Part shown: in pieces, positions 6,218 to 14,298 of the stretch
Numbering within the stretch: the stretch's first letter is position 1
Layout of the letters: the number at the start of each line of letters is the position of its first letter
Source of the DNA: an uncultured Moraxella sp.
GTDB lineage: Bacteria > Pseudomonadota > Gammaproteobacteria > Pseudomonadales > Moraxellaceae
Direction of reading: 5' to 3'
Length of the DNA: 23,951 nucleotides
Assembly (NCBI GenBank): GCA_943908425.1
Contig: CALTTC010000026.1
Coordinates: forward strand, 1-23,951
The notes under the pieces: generated by a model
Database searches by the model: none
The model's input: only the letters and a program-made list of their open reading frames with translations
Told to the model about the DNA's origin: nothing
Program-made: the position numbers and the translations under genes

Positions 6218-7228
6218 ATGATGTATCAAATGGTCGGTATCGGCAATGCGTTAGTAGACAGTGAATTTGTGGTAGATGAAACCACGCTTGACAAGACAGC
6301 ACTTACTAAGGGCAATATGACCTTGGCGGACAGCGACACGCAAGACAAGCTATTTAGTACCCTACAGACGTGCGCTATCAAGGCACACAAGCAGACGGGG
6401 GGCGGTAGTGGGGCAAACAGTGCGGTGGCGTTTGCCTGTCTTGGGGGGCAAGCGTATTATCACTGCCGCGTGGGTGATGATGCGCTAGGGGCGTTCTATT
6501 TGGAGAATCTTGGCGATAATGGCGTGGCAAGCAGTGCAAGCTTTGCACGCGTGACAGGCACGACAGGGACGTGTGCGGTGCTGGTCAGCCCAGATGGCGA
6601 GCGGACGATGCAGACCCATCTTGGGGTGTCAAGCGACATTGACGAGCACAACATTGATTTTACTACCCTAAATGGGGCGAATTGGCTGTATTTGGAGGGC
6701 TATCTTGCGATGAGTGCGCCTATCTTGCCTGCCATTGAGCGCTTACGCCAGCAAGCCGGTATCCATGGCGTGGATATTGCCGTATCTTTTGCTGACCCAG
6801 CGGTGGTGAAGTTTGCCAAAGAGAGGCTGTTACAACTGATAGGTAACGGGGTGGCGATTATTTTTTGTAATCTAGAGGAGGCACAATTATTCACTGGCAA
6901 AAAACAGCACAAAGCGTGTGCTAAAGCGTTATTGGCACACTGTCGGATTGCCGTAGTAACCGCGGGGAGTGAGCCGACCATTATCGCCGAGCAAGTTGGG
7001 GAGGATATCACCATTATCACCGCTACTACACCGCACGCTGATGTGCTAGACACCAACGGCGCAGGGGATAACTATGCCGGTGCGTTCTTATATGCCTTGA
7101 CCCAAAGCTACGCCTTAGAGGACTGTGCTAAGCTTGCCGGCGCAGTGGCGGCACAAGTGGTTAGCCAGTTTGGGACAAGGCTTGCCAAGGCAGACTATGA
7201 CGCCATCAAGCGCGCTACCTTAAGTTAA
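6218..7228 (+). CDS. PfkB-family carbohydrate/nucleoside kinase (adenosine kinase-like)
   Basis: A 336-residue PfkB/ribokinase-family enzyme. The N-terminal half has the substrate-binding GGGSGANSAVAFACLGG segment (~residues 62-78) and GDDALGAFYLENL. The C-terminal signature DTNGAGDNYAGAFLYAL starts at Asp278, with the catalytic base at Asp284 and the GAGD anion hole. It phosphorylates a sugar or nucleoside hydroxyl with ATP in the cytoplasm. Homologues in this bacterial group are usually annotated as adenosine kinase, which would place it in purine salvage, but the substrate cannot be fixed from the sequence. Two consecutive ATGs (6218, 6221) are possible starts; neither has a strong ribosome site. 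It is divergent from pilA, with no operon partner; the downstream DNA is a pseudogene. Confidence 0.88.
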   Translation: MMYQMVGIGNALVDSEFVVDETTLDKTALTKGNMTLADSDTQDKLFSTLQTCAIKAHKQTGGGSGANSAVAFACLGGQAYYHCRVGDDALGAFYLENLGDNGVASSASFARVTGTTGTCAVLVSPDGERTMQTHLGVSSDIDEHNIDFTTLNGANWLYLEGYLAMSAPILPAIERLRQQAGIHGVDIAVSFADPAVVKFAKERLLQLIGNGVAIIFCNLEEAQLFTGKKQHKACAKALLAHCRIAVVTAGSEPTIIAEQVGEDITIITATTPHADVLDTNGAGDNYAGAFLYALTQSYALEDCAKLAGAVAAQVVSQFGTRLAKADYDAIKRATLS

Positions 7229-7240
7229 TGCGGTCTAAGC

Positions 7241-7601
7241 TTACCTACTGATTTCTAACCCCATCAAAAGCCTGTGGGTACAGTCAGCGATTGGCGCGGT
7301 ACTCGCGATTGGCTTATCGCTTGTGGCAAGTGTCGTTGGTTGCTTTATCCCAACGGGGTTGCGCCAAAAATTGATGTAGCAACCGTGTGCAGTTTACTGG
7401 GTATTATCGTCTCTATTATGCTTGGGGTGACGACCTTTGCGCTGTCCATTATGGTCTTAGCCCTTGGTAATATAGCGGACGGCACGACCCCACGCGCGCA
7501 ACATTATCGTTGCCGATGACAGCACGCGCCTTGCCATCAATAGCTTTGTGTCGGCGTTGATACCCTATTACTATATTAGCAAATCGTTCAATTTTATCTA
7601 A
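7241..7601 (+). pseudogene. Remnant of a DUF2254-type membrane protein gene
   Basis: Three consecutive segments read as one membrane protein only if the frame changes. The first (to 7379) gives SLWVQSAIGAVLAIGLSLVA and ends at TAG 7377. The second, in another frame (~7373-7490), gives SLLGIIVSIMLGVTTFALSI and continues MVLALGNIADGTTPRA. The third, back in the first frame, gives RNIIVADDSTRLAINSFVSAL and ends at TAA 7599. Together they resemble the N-terminal part of DUF2254 proteins (SLW-start helix, a second helix with a VTxFALSI-type pattern, then PRA...IVADD.TR..I..F). No ATG start is visible and the C-terminal two-thirds of the family are absent. Two frameshifts plus a 3' deletion point to a decayed gene. 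The family call is from memory of its pattern. Confidence 0.6.
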
Positions 7602-7610
7602 ATCAACCAT

Positions 7611-7636
7611 AAAAAATCCGCACCATAGTACGGATT
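7611..7636 (-). terminator. Terminator of nfuA
   Basis: On the minus strand AATCCG is followed by a 10-base loop, CGGATT and a T-run. It lies 23 bases beyond the nfuA stop codon. Confidence 0.7.
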
Positions 7637-7658
7637 ATTACTTAAGCCAATTAAGCTA

Positions 7659-8306
7659 CTAGCGATAGTAAGCGTTGGCGGTTTGGGTGTGGTCAGTTTC
7701 GTCAATGACGTGCATAAGCTCGGGGATTTGTTGCTTGAGCTGAACCTCCACGCCTTGGCGCAAGGTAATATCCACCGCCGAACAGCCTTGACAGCCACCG
7801 CCGAATTTTAGCACTGCGGTTAAGCCTGCTTCATCATCCACCAAATCCACAAGCATCACCATACCGCCGTGGCTTGCAAGATTCGGGTTAATTTCTGTCT
7901 GTAAAATATAGTTGATACGCTCCTCCACGCTCGCATCAGCACCGACTTTAGGCACTTTGGCATTGGGCGCACGAAAGGTCAGCTGTCCACCAAAACGGTC
8001 TTTATTATAATCAATCACCGCATCCTCTAAATAAGTAATGCTATCCGCCTCCAAATAGGCATCAAAATCGGCATAGCTAATCTTTAGGTCGCTAGGGTCG
8101 GTATCCTCAGGCTGATTGTAAGACATACAGCATTCTGCGCGCGGTGTGCCGGGGTGCTCCACAAAAATGCGTACACCAATACCTGCGACATTTTGGCTGT
8201 CTAACAGCTGTTTTAGGTAGCCTTGGGCGCTGTCGGTAATCGTGATATTGCTTGACAAGGTATTGTCGCTATTATTGGCGGTATCATTGGTAGCTTGTGC
8301 GGTCAT
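7659..8306 (-). CDS. nfuA: Fe/S biogenesis scaffold NfuA
   Basis: A 215-residue protein. After a short polar N-terminal tail (~20 residues longer than usual), residues ~22-115 match the degenerate A-type (IscA-like) domain of NfuA (ITDSAQGYLKQLL, GIGVRIFVEHPGTPRAECCMSY, YLEDAVIDYNKDRFGGQLTFRAPNA). The C-terminal Nfu domain (~125-200) has INPNLASHGGMVMLVD and the cluster-binding CxxC in FGGGCQGCSAVDITLRQGVE. NfuA assembles a [4Fe-4S] cluster at a dimer interface and delivers it to apo-enzymes such as aconitase, mainly under oxidative stress or iron limitation. It is divergent from the NadM-Nudix gene, with 99 bases between starts. Confidence 0.95.
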   Translation of the reverse strand: MTAQATNDTANNSDNTLSSNITITDSAQGYLKQLLDSQNVAGIGVRIFVEHPGTPRAECCMSYNQPEDTDPSDLKISYADFDAYLEADSITYLEDAVIDYNKDRFGGQLTFRAPNAKVPKVGADASVEERINYILQTEINPNLASHGGMVMLVDLVDDEAGLTAVLKFGGGCQGCSAVDITLRQGVEVQLKQQIPELMHVIDETDHTQTANAYYR

Positions 8307-8405
8307 TGTCCACTCTTATTGCTTAGAAGTTGGCTTTATATGTTATCATAAGCACGCACTTTCAAGGCATAATTATATATTTTTCTTTTAAATTAAGGAT
8401 TAGCA

Positions 8406-9419
8406 ATGACAGATAATGCTTACGCCTCCCAATTTGATGCCGTGGTATTTATTGGGCGCTTTCAGCCATTACACAATGCTCACTGCTTGGTGCTAGAACA
8501 TGCTTTTGCTCATACCGACCACGTTATTGTACTTATCGGCTCAGCAAATCGCCCGCGCAGTTTTAAAAACCCCTTTAACTTTGAAGAGCGCCGTGCCGTC
8601 ATTGACGCAAGCATTACGCTAAGCGCCAACCAAACCCTGACCTGCCTGCCCCTAGATGATGTTATTTATAACGACAGTCTTTGGCTCCAAAAAGCACAGC
8701 AAGCGGTAAATAGCGTAACACAAGCAGGCGATAAACTTGCGATTATCGGACACAATAAAGACGACAGCTCCTATTATCTGCGCCTATTTCCACAGTGGGC
8801 AACGCTTATTTTACCCAATTTTGATAATTTATCCGCCACACCGATTAGACGCGCGTACTTTAGCCAAGAACGTATAGATAGTGGCAATTTACCAAAAGCC
8901 AGTGTCGCTCTATTACAAGACTTTCAAAATAGCGAAGCCTATGAAGCCATTCAAAAGGAGCTTGTCTATCTACAGAATTATCAAGCACAATTTAGCACAC
9001 TGCCCTATCCGCCGATTTTTCAGACCGCTGATGCGCTCGTGGTACAAGCAGGACATATTTTAGTGGTGCGCCGTGGCGGTGAATATGGGCGCAATCTTTT
9101 GGCACTGCCAGGCGGTTTTGTGGATAGTGAAGAGACGCTATATAATTGCGCCGTGCGTGAATTGCAAGAAGAAACGGGGCTTACACTACATAACATTGGC
9201 GTTAAAAAACAGCGTACTTTTGATGCACCCAAACGCTCAGCACGCGGACGCACCATTACCACAGTGTTTGTGTGGCATTTAGAGGGCGAAACACTGCCCA
9301 CGCTACAAGCCGGCGATGATGCTAACGAGGCGTTTTGGTTACCGCTTGGACAGCTGGACGGCAAATTATTTTTTGAGGACCATTATGGGATTATTTGTGC
9401 CTTATTGGGGGTAAGTTAG
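8406..9419 (+). CDS. nadM: Bifunctional NMN adenylyltransferase / Nudix hydrolase
   Basis: A 337-residue fusion. Residues ~10-175 are an NadM-type nucleotidyltransferase with GRFQPLHNAH (the HxGH-like site), then SANRPRSFKNPFNFEERR, and the C-terminal LSATPIRRAYF (ISSTxxR-like) motif; it joins NMN and ATP to make NAD. Residues ~205-337 are a Nudix domain with a perfect Nudix box beginning at the second Gly of GGFVDSEETLYNCAVREL and completed by QEETGL (GX5EX7REUXEEXGU). In characterised homologues this domain hydrolyses ADP-ribose. Both activities act in NAD salvage in the cytoplasm. The ATG at 8406 has an AAGGA ribosome site seven bases upstream. It is convergent with aat; no clear terminator lies in the 37-base gap. 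Confidence 0.93.
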   Translation: MTDNAYASQFDAVVFIGRFQPLHNAHCLVLEHAFAHTDHVIVLIGSANRPRSFKNPFNFEERRAVIDASITLSANQTLTCLPLDDVIYNDSLWLQKAQQAVNSVTQAGDKLAIIGHNKDDSSYYLRLFPQWATLILPNFDNLSATPIRRAYFSQERIDSGNLPKASVALLQDFQNSEAYEAIQKELVYLQNYQAQFSTLPYPPIFQTADALVVQAGHILVVRRGGEYGRNLLALPGGFVDSEETLYNCAVRELQEETGLTLHNIGVKKQRTFDAPKRSARGRTITTVFVWHLEGETLPTLQAGDDANEAFWLPLGQLDGKLFFEDHYGIICALLGVS

Positions 9420-9456
9420 TATTGGAAGTGAATTAATCTTGAGAGTGAACTAGCCG

Positions 9457-10206
9457 TTATTCATATAGCCAAGACAGCGGTTTGATAAAGTTTGAGTTTT
9501 GCCAATCACTGGCTGTCTGCGCCATAGGACTGTCTAGCCCCACCGCTTTTTTAAGATATGCCAAAAATTCATCACGAGATATAATGTCCGCCCCAAGCCC
9601 CAATAGATAATCATTGGGTAATTGACAATCAATCAAGGGAATATGCGAGGCGACACACAGTTTATTTAATGCCCAAAACGCAAGCTTTGAGGCATCTGTT
9701 TGCCGATGAAACATACTCTCACCAAACACCCCTGCACCGATTTTTAAGCCATACAGTCCGCCAGCAAGCTCGCCATAGGGCTTGCCTGCCCACACCTCCA
9801 CGCTAAAGCCAACCCCTAAGCGGTGCAACTGTCCATAGCTGTCTTGCATCTCTTGGCTAATCCACGTCTCGGTCTCTTTGGCGCGTGGCTCACTGCACGC
9901 TTTTATCACTTCATCAAAAGCAAGATTGACAGACAGCCACCAATCCGTGCGTTTTTTGGCGGTGCGTTTTAGGCTTTTGCTGGGGCTAAAGCTTGCTGTC
10001 TCAAAGACACAGCGAGGATTGGGACACCACCACGTCGGTGAATCCTCATAGCTTGACCACGGAAATATCCCTGACAAATAAGCGTGCAACAAAGTTGGCG
10101 CTGTCAAATCAGCACCGATACCCACCAGCCCATCATCGTCATTGGGTGCAGAAAAACGATAGGGGCAATAAGCGGCAATGTTGTGAATATCACTTAATGT
10201 CGTCAT
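9457..10206 (-). CDS. aat: Leucyl/phenylalanyl-tRNA-protein transferase
   Basis: A 249-residue enzyme of normal family length (E. coli 234). Family blocks are present: LVGIGADLTAPTLLHAYLSGIFPWSS near the N-terminus, SPTWWCPNPRCVF, a middle block with LGVGFSVEVWAGKPYGELAGG, then GLKIGAGVFGESMFH and DASKLAFWAL. It transfers Leu or Phe from aminoacyl-tRNA to N-terminal Arg/Lys of proteins, creating N-degrons for ClpS/ClpAP in the cytoplasm. The ATG at 10206 has an AAGGGG site. It follows trxB by 24 bases on the same strand, so the two probably share a transcript. Confidence 0.95.
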   Translation of the reverse strand: MTTLSDIHNIAAYCPYRFSAPNDDDGLVGIGADLTAPTLLHAYLSGIFPWSSYEDSPTWWCPNPRCVFETASFSPSKSLKRTAKKRTDWWLSVNLAFDEVIKACSEPRAKETETWISQEMQDSYGQLHRLGVGFSVEVWAGKPYGELAGGLYGLKIGAGVFGESMFHRQTDASKLAFWALNKLCVASHIPLIDCQLPNDYLLGLGADIISRDEFLAYLKKAVGLDSPMAQTASDWQNSNFIKPLSWLYE

Positions 10207-10230
10207 AATTCCCCTTATTTATGGCTATTT

Positions 10231-11187
10231 TTATTCCGCTTGCAAACTATCTAAATACGATAAAGCGTCCAGCGCCGCCATACAACCCGTTGCCGCCGAA
10301 GTAATCGCCTGACGGTACATCATATCCGCTACATCACCGCAAGCAAACACCCCCGGCACGCTCGTTGCAGTTGCATTGCCAGACAGTCCGCTTTTCACCA
10401 CAATATAGCCATCTTTTTGGGCAAGTTGTCCTGTAAACATCGCGGTATTTGGCTTATGCCCAATCGCCACAAACACGCCCATCACGGCAAGTTCTTGCAC
10501 CGCGCCACTTTGATTATTACGCACACGGATACCAGTCACGCCCATCTCATCGCCAAGCACTTCATCAAGCTCGCTATGCCATAAAATGCGAATGTTGCCG
10601 TTTTTCACTTTATCAAACAGCTTATCTTGCATAATTTTTTCGCCACGCAAACTATCACGGCGGTGAATTAGGATAACTTCCTTGGCAATCCCTGCTAAAT
10701 ATAGCGCCTCTTCAATGGCAGTGTTACCCCCACCAATCACGGCAACGGTTTGATTTTTATAAAAAAAGCCATCGCAAGTAGCGCACGCCGAGACGCCTCG
10801 CCCCATAAACGCTTGCTCAGACGGTAAATTAAGATATTGTGCCGTTGCCCCAGTCGCGACAATCAGGGCATCACAAGTATAACTTGCCTCACCCCCAGTC
10901 AAGACAAAGGGGCGCGTACCCACATCTACCGCACTAATATGGTCATAAATCAATGTCGTACCAAAGCTTTCGGCGTGCGTTTTCATCCGCTCCATCAGCG
11001 CATTGCCCGTTGTGCCAGTTGGGTCGCCAGGCCAGTTTTCAATGTCGGTCGTGGTCGTTAATTGTCCGCCAACTTGTAAGCCTGTAATTAAAACTGGCTG
11101 TAAGTTTGCGCGCGCTGCATAAATGGCGGCACTATATCCTGCCGGCCCTGACCCTAGAATAATAAGCTTGTGATGCGTGGCTACCAT
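10231..11187 (-). CDS. trxB: Thioredoxin reductase TrxB
   Basis: A 318-residue flavoprotein. I start it at the ATG at 11187 (MVATHHKLIILGSGPAG): this matches the family length (~320), and a perfect -10 box overlaps the upstream in-frame ATG at 11217, so longer versions (to 11271) are unlikely. The FAD-binding GSGPAGYSAAIYAARA lies at ~12-28, the redox pair Cys135/Cys138 is in SACATCDGFFY, the NADPH-binding GGGNTAIEEALYL follows, and the C-terminal FAD motif is GVFACGDVADMMYRQAITSAATG. It reduces thioredoxin with NADPH in the cytoplasm. It is probably co-transcribed with aat and is divergent from ftsK. It could also reduce the AhpF-NTD-like protein encoded at 17238-17846. Confidence 0.96.
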   Translation of the reverse strand: MVATHHKLIILGSGPAGYSAAIYAARANLQPVLITGLQVGGQLTTTTDIENWPGDPTGTTGNALMERMKTHAESFGTTLIYDHISAVDVGTRPFVLTGGEASYTCDALIVATGATAQYLNLPSEQAFMGRGVSACATCDGFFYKNQTVAVIGGGNTAIEEALYLAGIAKEVILIHRRDSLRGEKIMQDKLFDKVKNGNIRILWHSELDEVLGDEMGVTGIRVRNNQSGAVQELAVMGVFVAIGHKPNTAMFTGQLAQKDGYIVVKSGLSGNATATSVPGVFACGDVADMMYRQAITSAATGCMAALDALSYLDSLQAE

Positions 11188-11215
11188 AGATTGTTTTCCA
11201 ACAGCTAAAATTGCC

Positions 11216-11243
11216 ATTATATAAGATAGATGGCTTTTTGCAA
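11216..11243 (-). promoter_or_regulatory. Promoter of trxB-aat
   Basis: On the minus strand there is a -35 TTGCAA (11238-11243), a 16-base spacer and a perfect -10 TATAAT (11216-11221), the same layout as the tRNA-Leu promoter. Predicted start is near 11209, leaving a ~22-base leader before the ATG at 11187. Confidence 0.75.
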
Positions 11244-11277
11244 GCCAAAATAGCAAGCGAATATTTGGCAAATCTTA

Positions 11278-11283
11278 TATAAT
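11278..11283 (+). promoter_or_regulatory. Possible -10 element of ftsK
   Basis: A perfect TATAAT lies 34 bases before the ftsK ATG on the plus strand. No good -35 hexamer is seen at the right distance, so this is tentative. Confidence 0.4.
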
Positions 11284-11317
11284 ACCGCGCTTAGGTGCGT
11301 GTTACTTGGAATAAATC

Positions 11318-14224
11318 ATGAAAAAAACGACAGGACAACTCAAGCAAAAGCTTACCGATAGCCTTATAGTAGATAAGCTTGCCGAGCTTGCCAATAGTCA
11401 TAAACAGCAACTGATTATGGCGTGGTTATTTATAATGAGCGTGTTACTGTTTTTTTGTTTATTGTCCTATAACCCAAGCGATGCAGCGTGGTCACACTTA
11501 GCCAGCACGAGCACACCGCCTACCAATATGCTAGGATATTTTGGGGCGACACTTGCCGATTTATTGTACACTTTTTTGGGATATTTGGCGTGGTTGTCCT
11601 TGGTGTGGCTTGGACTTGAGATTTATTTTGCGACCACGCGCGCGCGCCACGTCTTGCCGTTACGCTTGTTTGCCTATACGTTTTTGCAGGCGTGCCTATC
11701 CGTGCTTGGCTATGCAGTGGGACAGTGGCTTGGCACTCATGGCACAGCGATTGCTGGCATTATTGGTTATGAATGCTACCATTCACTTAACGGCTTGCTT
11801 GGGCATATTGCCACGCTAATTTTCGCTGGTGTATTTAGTGCGCTGATTGGTTATTTATTGTTATCACCCAATAAGCCAAAAGCCAAGGTTAACAAATCAG
11901 CACCTAGTAGTCACAAGACATCGCCCATCAGCCAACAAGAGCGCAGTGCCGTACAAGCAGTCAGTCAGCAACCACCGTCCACCACATCACCGTCCACATC
12001 ACGACCGACTGGGGTATTAAGCAGTTTTTTGTTAGACAGCGGGCTTAGCGATGAAGTAGATGACTTGCCAACATTGATTGCTCCCGCCACAGCTAGCACC
12101 ACAACAGCTAGCACAGGCACAACAACCAGTTCAGCCAAACCGCCAAGCACTAGCGTAGCCGAAAGCATAGCGACAGCAACCGACAGCACAGCAATTACAC
12201 CTCCCACGCAAGATAGCCCGCCAAGTACCAGTGCAACAGCGAGCGCCACAAAAAGCGCAATAAACACAAGCACGGCAACAGACAATACGAGCAGTGTAGC
12301 GAGCGGTACAACAAACACGCCTGTACGCACCATCACCACACAAGCCACCGCCGTAACAGCGCCTGTATCAGATACGGCAGTTTTGGAGACACCGCCAATT
12401 TTTGCTGGCTTGCAACTTGACAGTAGCAACAGCCAACCAACAAATACCCCAACTCCAAATAGTAGCGAACCAACGCTAGACAATCCTGTCACCCAAGACA
12501 GCATTATCAACGTCCCCACACAGCAAGCCACTAATACGCCACGCACAGTTACGCTCCCCATAGCGACCCCTAACAATACCTCTGACAATGAACCTACTAC
12601 AGTAAGCCACACCGCACAGGCAAGCACTGACAATACCCCAAGCCACACCGCCACACAAACAGACAATGACTTACCGCCCACTAATGACAATGCCAAGCCA
12701 GATATCCACGATGACGACAGCTACCGCACACGCTCGTTTGCGATGGCAACCGCCAAGCATCGCGCTAGTCTTTCTGCCCTACCCAGCGTTGATTTGTTAG
12801 ACCCCAAAGTCGTGCAAAGCTTCGGCTACACAAATGAGCAACTCACCGAGCTGGCAGATAAATTAGAAATTAAGCTACAAGAATTTAATATCAAAGGCGA
12901 AGTCAAACACATCACTCAAGGACCCATCGTTACCAATTTTGAGGTAGAACTTGCTGCTGGTGTGCGCGCAAGCCGTGTCACCACCATCACAAGTGATTTG
13001 GCGCGTAGCCTTGCCGTGGATACCTTGCGCGTTGTGGAGGTCATCTCAGGCAAGCCCTATATTGGTATTGAAATCCCCAATAAAAGCAAAGAAACTGTCA
13101 AGCTCACCGAATTATTAGAAAGCCCCGATTATACAAGCGACAAGCTTGGTATTGCGATGGCAATTGGCAAGGATATTACCGGCAAACCCATCATTGCCGA
13201 CCTAGCTAAAGCGCCGCATATGCTCGTTGCTGGCACAACGGGTTCAGGGAAATCGGTGTTTGTAAACTCGCTTATTCTCTCCATTTTGTTAAAATACACC
13301 CCAGATGAGCTACGCCTTGTGATGATTGACCCAAAAGTCGTGGAATTCACCTTGTATGCAGATATTCCCCATCTTATCACCCCAGTGATTACCGATGTTG
13401 AGGCGGACGTCATGCCCGCATTATCGTGGTGTGTGGCAGAGATGGAGCGGCGTTATCAGCTGATGGGGGCGTTTAAGGTGCGCAAGCTTGATGAACTAAA
13501 TAAAAAAATCAGCGACAGTGTTGCTAATGGCACACCGCTGTTGGACCCATTATGGCAGCCTAACGATAGTGTGAGCAGTGTTCCACCGAAGCTTAAGCCA
13601 TTACCGCTTATTGTCATGATTGCCGATGAATACAATGATTTGGTGAAGCAAGTTGGCAAACCGCTAGAAGATGCGGTGGTGCGCATTGCCCAAAAAGCAC
13701 GCGCAGCAGGCATGCATATGATTATTGCGACCCAGCGCCCATCGGTGGACGTGATTACAGGACTTATCAAGTCCAACATTCCCTCGCGCGTGGCAATGAT
13801 GTTAAAAACCAAAGTGGACAGTCGCACTGTCATTGATATGGGCGGGGCGGAGACGTTGCTTGGTGATGGCGATATGCTGTTTATTGCCCCAGGACGTAAC
13901 GATATTATGCGCGCGCACGGTGCCTACATTACCGAGCAGGAGATTATGAGAATTACCGAAGCGTGGCGCGAGCGTGGCACGCCTGACTATGTGGACTTAG
14001 TGAGTGAAGCTGGTGACTATATTGCCAGTAGTGATGACACAAGCGACCCGTTGTATCAAGACGCGGTTAGCTTTATGGTAGACAGTGGCAAAACCTCAAT
14101 TTCGGCACTACAACGCCACTTATCCATCGGCTACAATCGCGCTGCCAAAATCGTTGAAGACATGGAAGCACGCGGTATTTTATCCCCCCCTGATGCCAGT
14201 GGTAAGCGTAGTTTAATATTATAG
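11318..14224 (+). CDS. ftsK: DNA translocase FtsK
   Basis: A 968-residue protein with the full FtsK layout. Residues ~30-185 hold the N-terminal membrane domain with about four helices, which joins the divisome. Residues ~188-465 form a low-complexity linker very rich in Thr, Ser, Pro and Ala with few aromatic residues. The motor follows: alpha domain from ~485, beta RecA-like domain with Walker A GTTGSGKS (~639-646) and Walker B with Asp770-Glu771 (IVMIADEYNDL). The C-terminal gamma winged helix (~900-968, ISALQRHLSIGYNRAAKIVEDME) reads KOPS and activates XerD. It pumps chromosome ends across the septum and resolves dimers at dif. The position next to divergent trxB resembles the enterobacterial aat-cydCD-trxB-lrp-ftsK neighbourhood. 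Confidence 0.97.
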   Translation: MKKTTGQLKQKLTDSLIVDKLAELANSHKQQLIMAWLFIMSVLLFFCLLSYNPSDAAWSHLASTSTPPTNMLGYFGATLADLLYTFLGYLAWLSLVWLGLEIYFATTRARHVLPLRLFAYTFLQACLSVLGYAVGQWLGTHGTAIAGIIGYECYHSLNGLLGHIATLIFAGVFSALIGYLLLSPNKPKAKVNKSAPSSHKTSPISQQERSAVQAVSQQPPSTTSPSTSRPTGVLSSFLLDSGLSDEVDDLPTLIAPATASTTTASTGTTTSSAKPPSTSVAESIATATDSTAITPPTQDSPPSTSATASATKSAINTSTATDNTSSVASGTTNTPVRTITTQATAVTAPVSDTAVLETPPIFAGLQLDSSNSQPTNTPTPNSSEPTLDNPVTQDSIINVPTQQATNTPRTVTLPIATPNNTSDNEPTTVSHTAQASTDNTPSHTATQTDNDLPPTNDNAKPDIHDDDSYRTRSFAMATAKHRASLSALPSVDLLDPKVVQSFGYTNEQLTELADKLEIKLQEFNIKGEVKHITQGPIVTNFEVELAAGVRASRVTTITSDLARSLAVDTLRVVEVISGKPYIGIEIPNKSKETVKLTELLESPDYTSDKLGIAMAIGKDITGKPIIADLAKAPHMLVAGTTGSGKSVFVNSLILSILLKYTPDELRLVMIDPKVVEFTLYADIPHLITPVITDVEADVMPALSWCVAEMERRYQLMGAFKVRKLDELNKKISDSVANGTPLLDPLWQPNDSVSSVPPKLKPLPLIVMIADEYNDLVKQVGKPLEDAVVRIAQKARAAGMHMIIATQRPSVDVITGLIKSNIPSRVAMMLKTKVDSRTVIDMGGAETLLGDGDMLFIAPGRNDIMRAHGAYITEQEIMRITEAWRERGTPDYVDLVSEAGDYIASSDDTSDPLYQDAVSFMVDSGKTSISALQRHLSIGYNRAAKIVEDMEARGILSPPDASGKRSLIL

Positions 14225-14260
14225 CAAGCTTGATAAATAGGACTTGCAAACAATGGCTTG

Positions 14261-14281
14261 TGCCATCATAATGGCATTTTT
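14261..14281 (+). terminator. Probable terminator after ftsK
   Basis: TGCCAT, a 4-base loop, ATGGCA and a T-run lie 37 bases past the ftsK stop and end 18 bases before the next start. The hairpin is short and would give partial termination before the metalloprotease gene. Confidence 0.55.
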
Positions 14282-14298
14282 GTCTGCCGAGCCTATGT

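Noticed and set aside
7274..7519. 81-codon plus-strand open frame as an intact small gene
   Set aside because: Only its second half reads as membrane protein; the matching N-terminal and downstream segments are in another frame, so it is part of a pseudogene.
11188..11271. N-terminal extension of TrxB beginning at 11271 or 11217
   Set aside because: The extension exceeds the family length, and a perfect -10 box overlaps the ATG at 11217, so the start at 11187 fits better.
11965..12696. 243-codon minus-strand open frame opposite the ftsK linker
   Set aside because: It is a by-product of Thr/Ser/Ala codons in the linker (giving Val/Leu/Ala/Gly runs on the other strand), has no ribosome site, and ftsK is clearly coding here.
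13456..13833. 125-codon minus-strand frame inside ftsK
   Set aside because: It is antisense to the conserved motor domain with no independent support.
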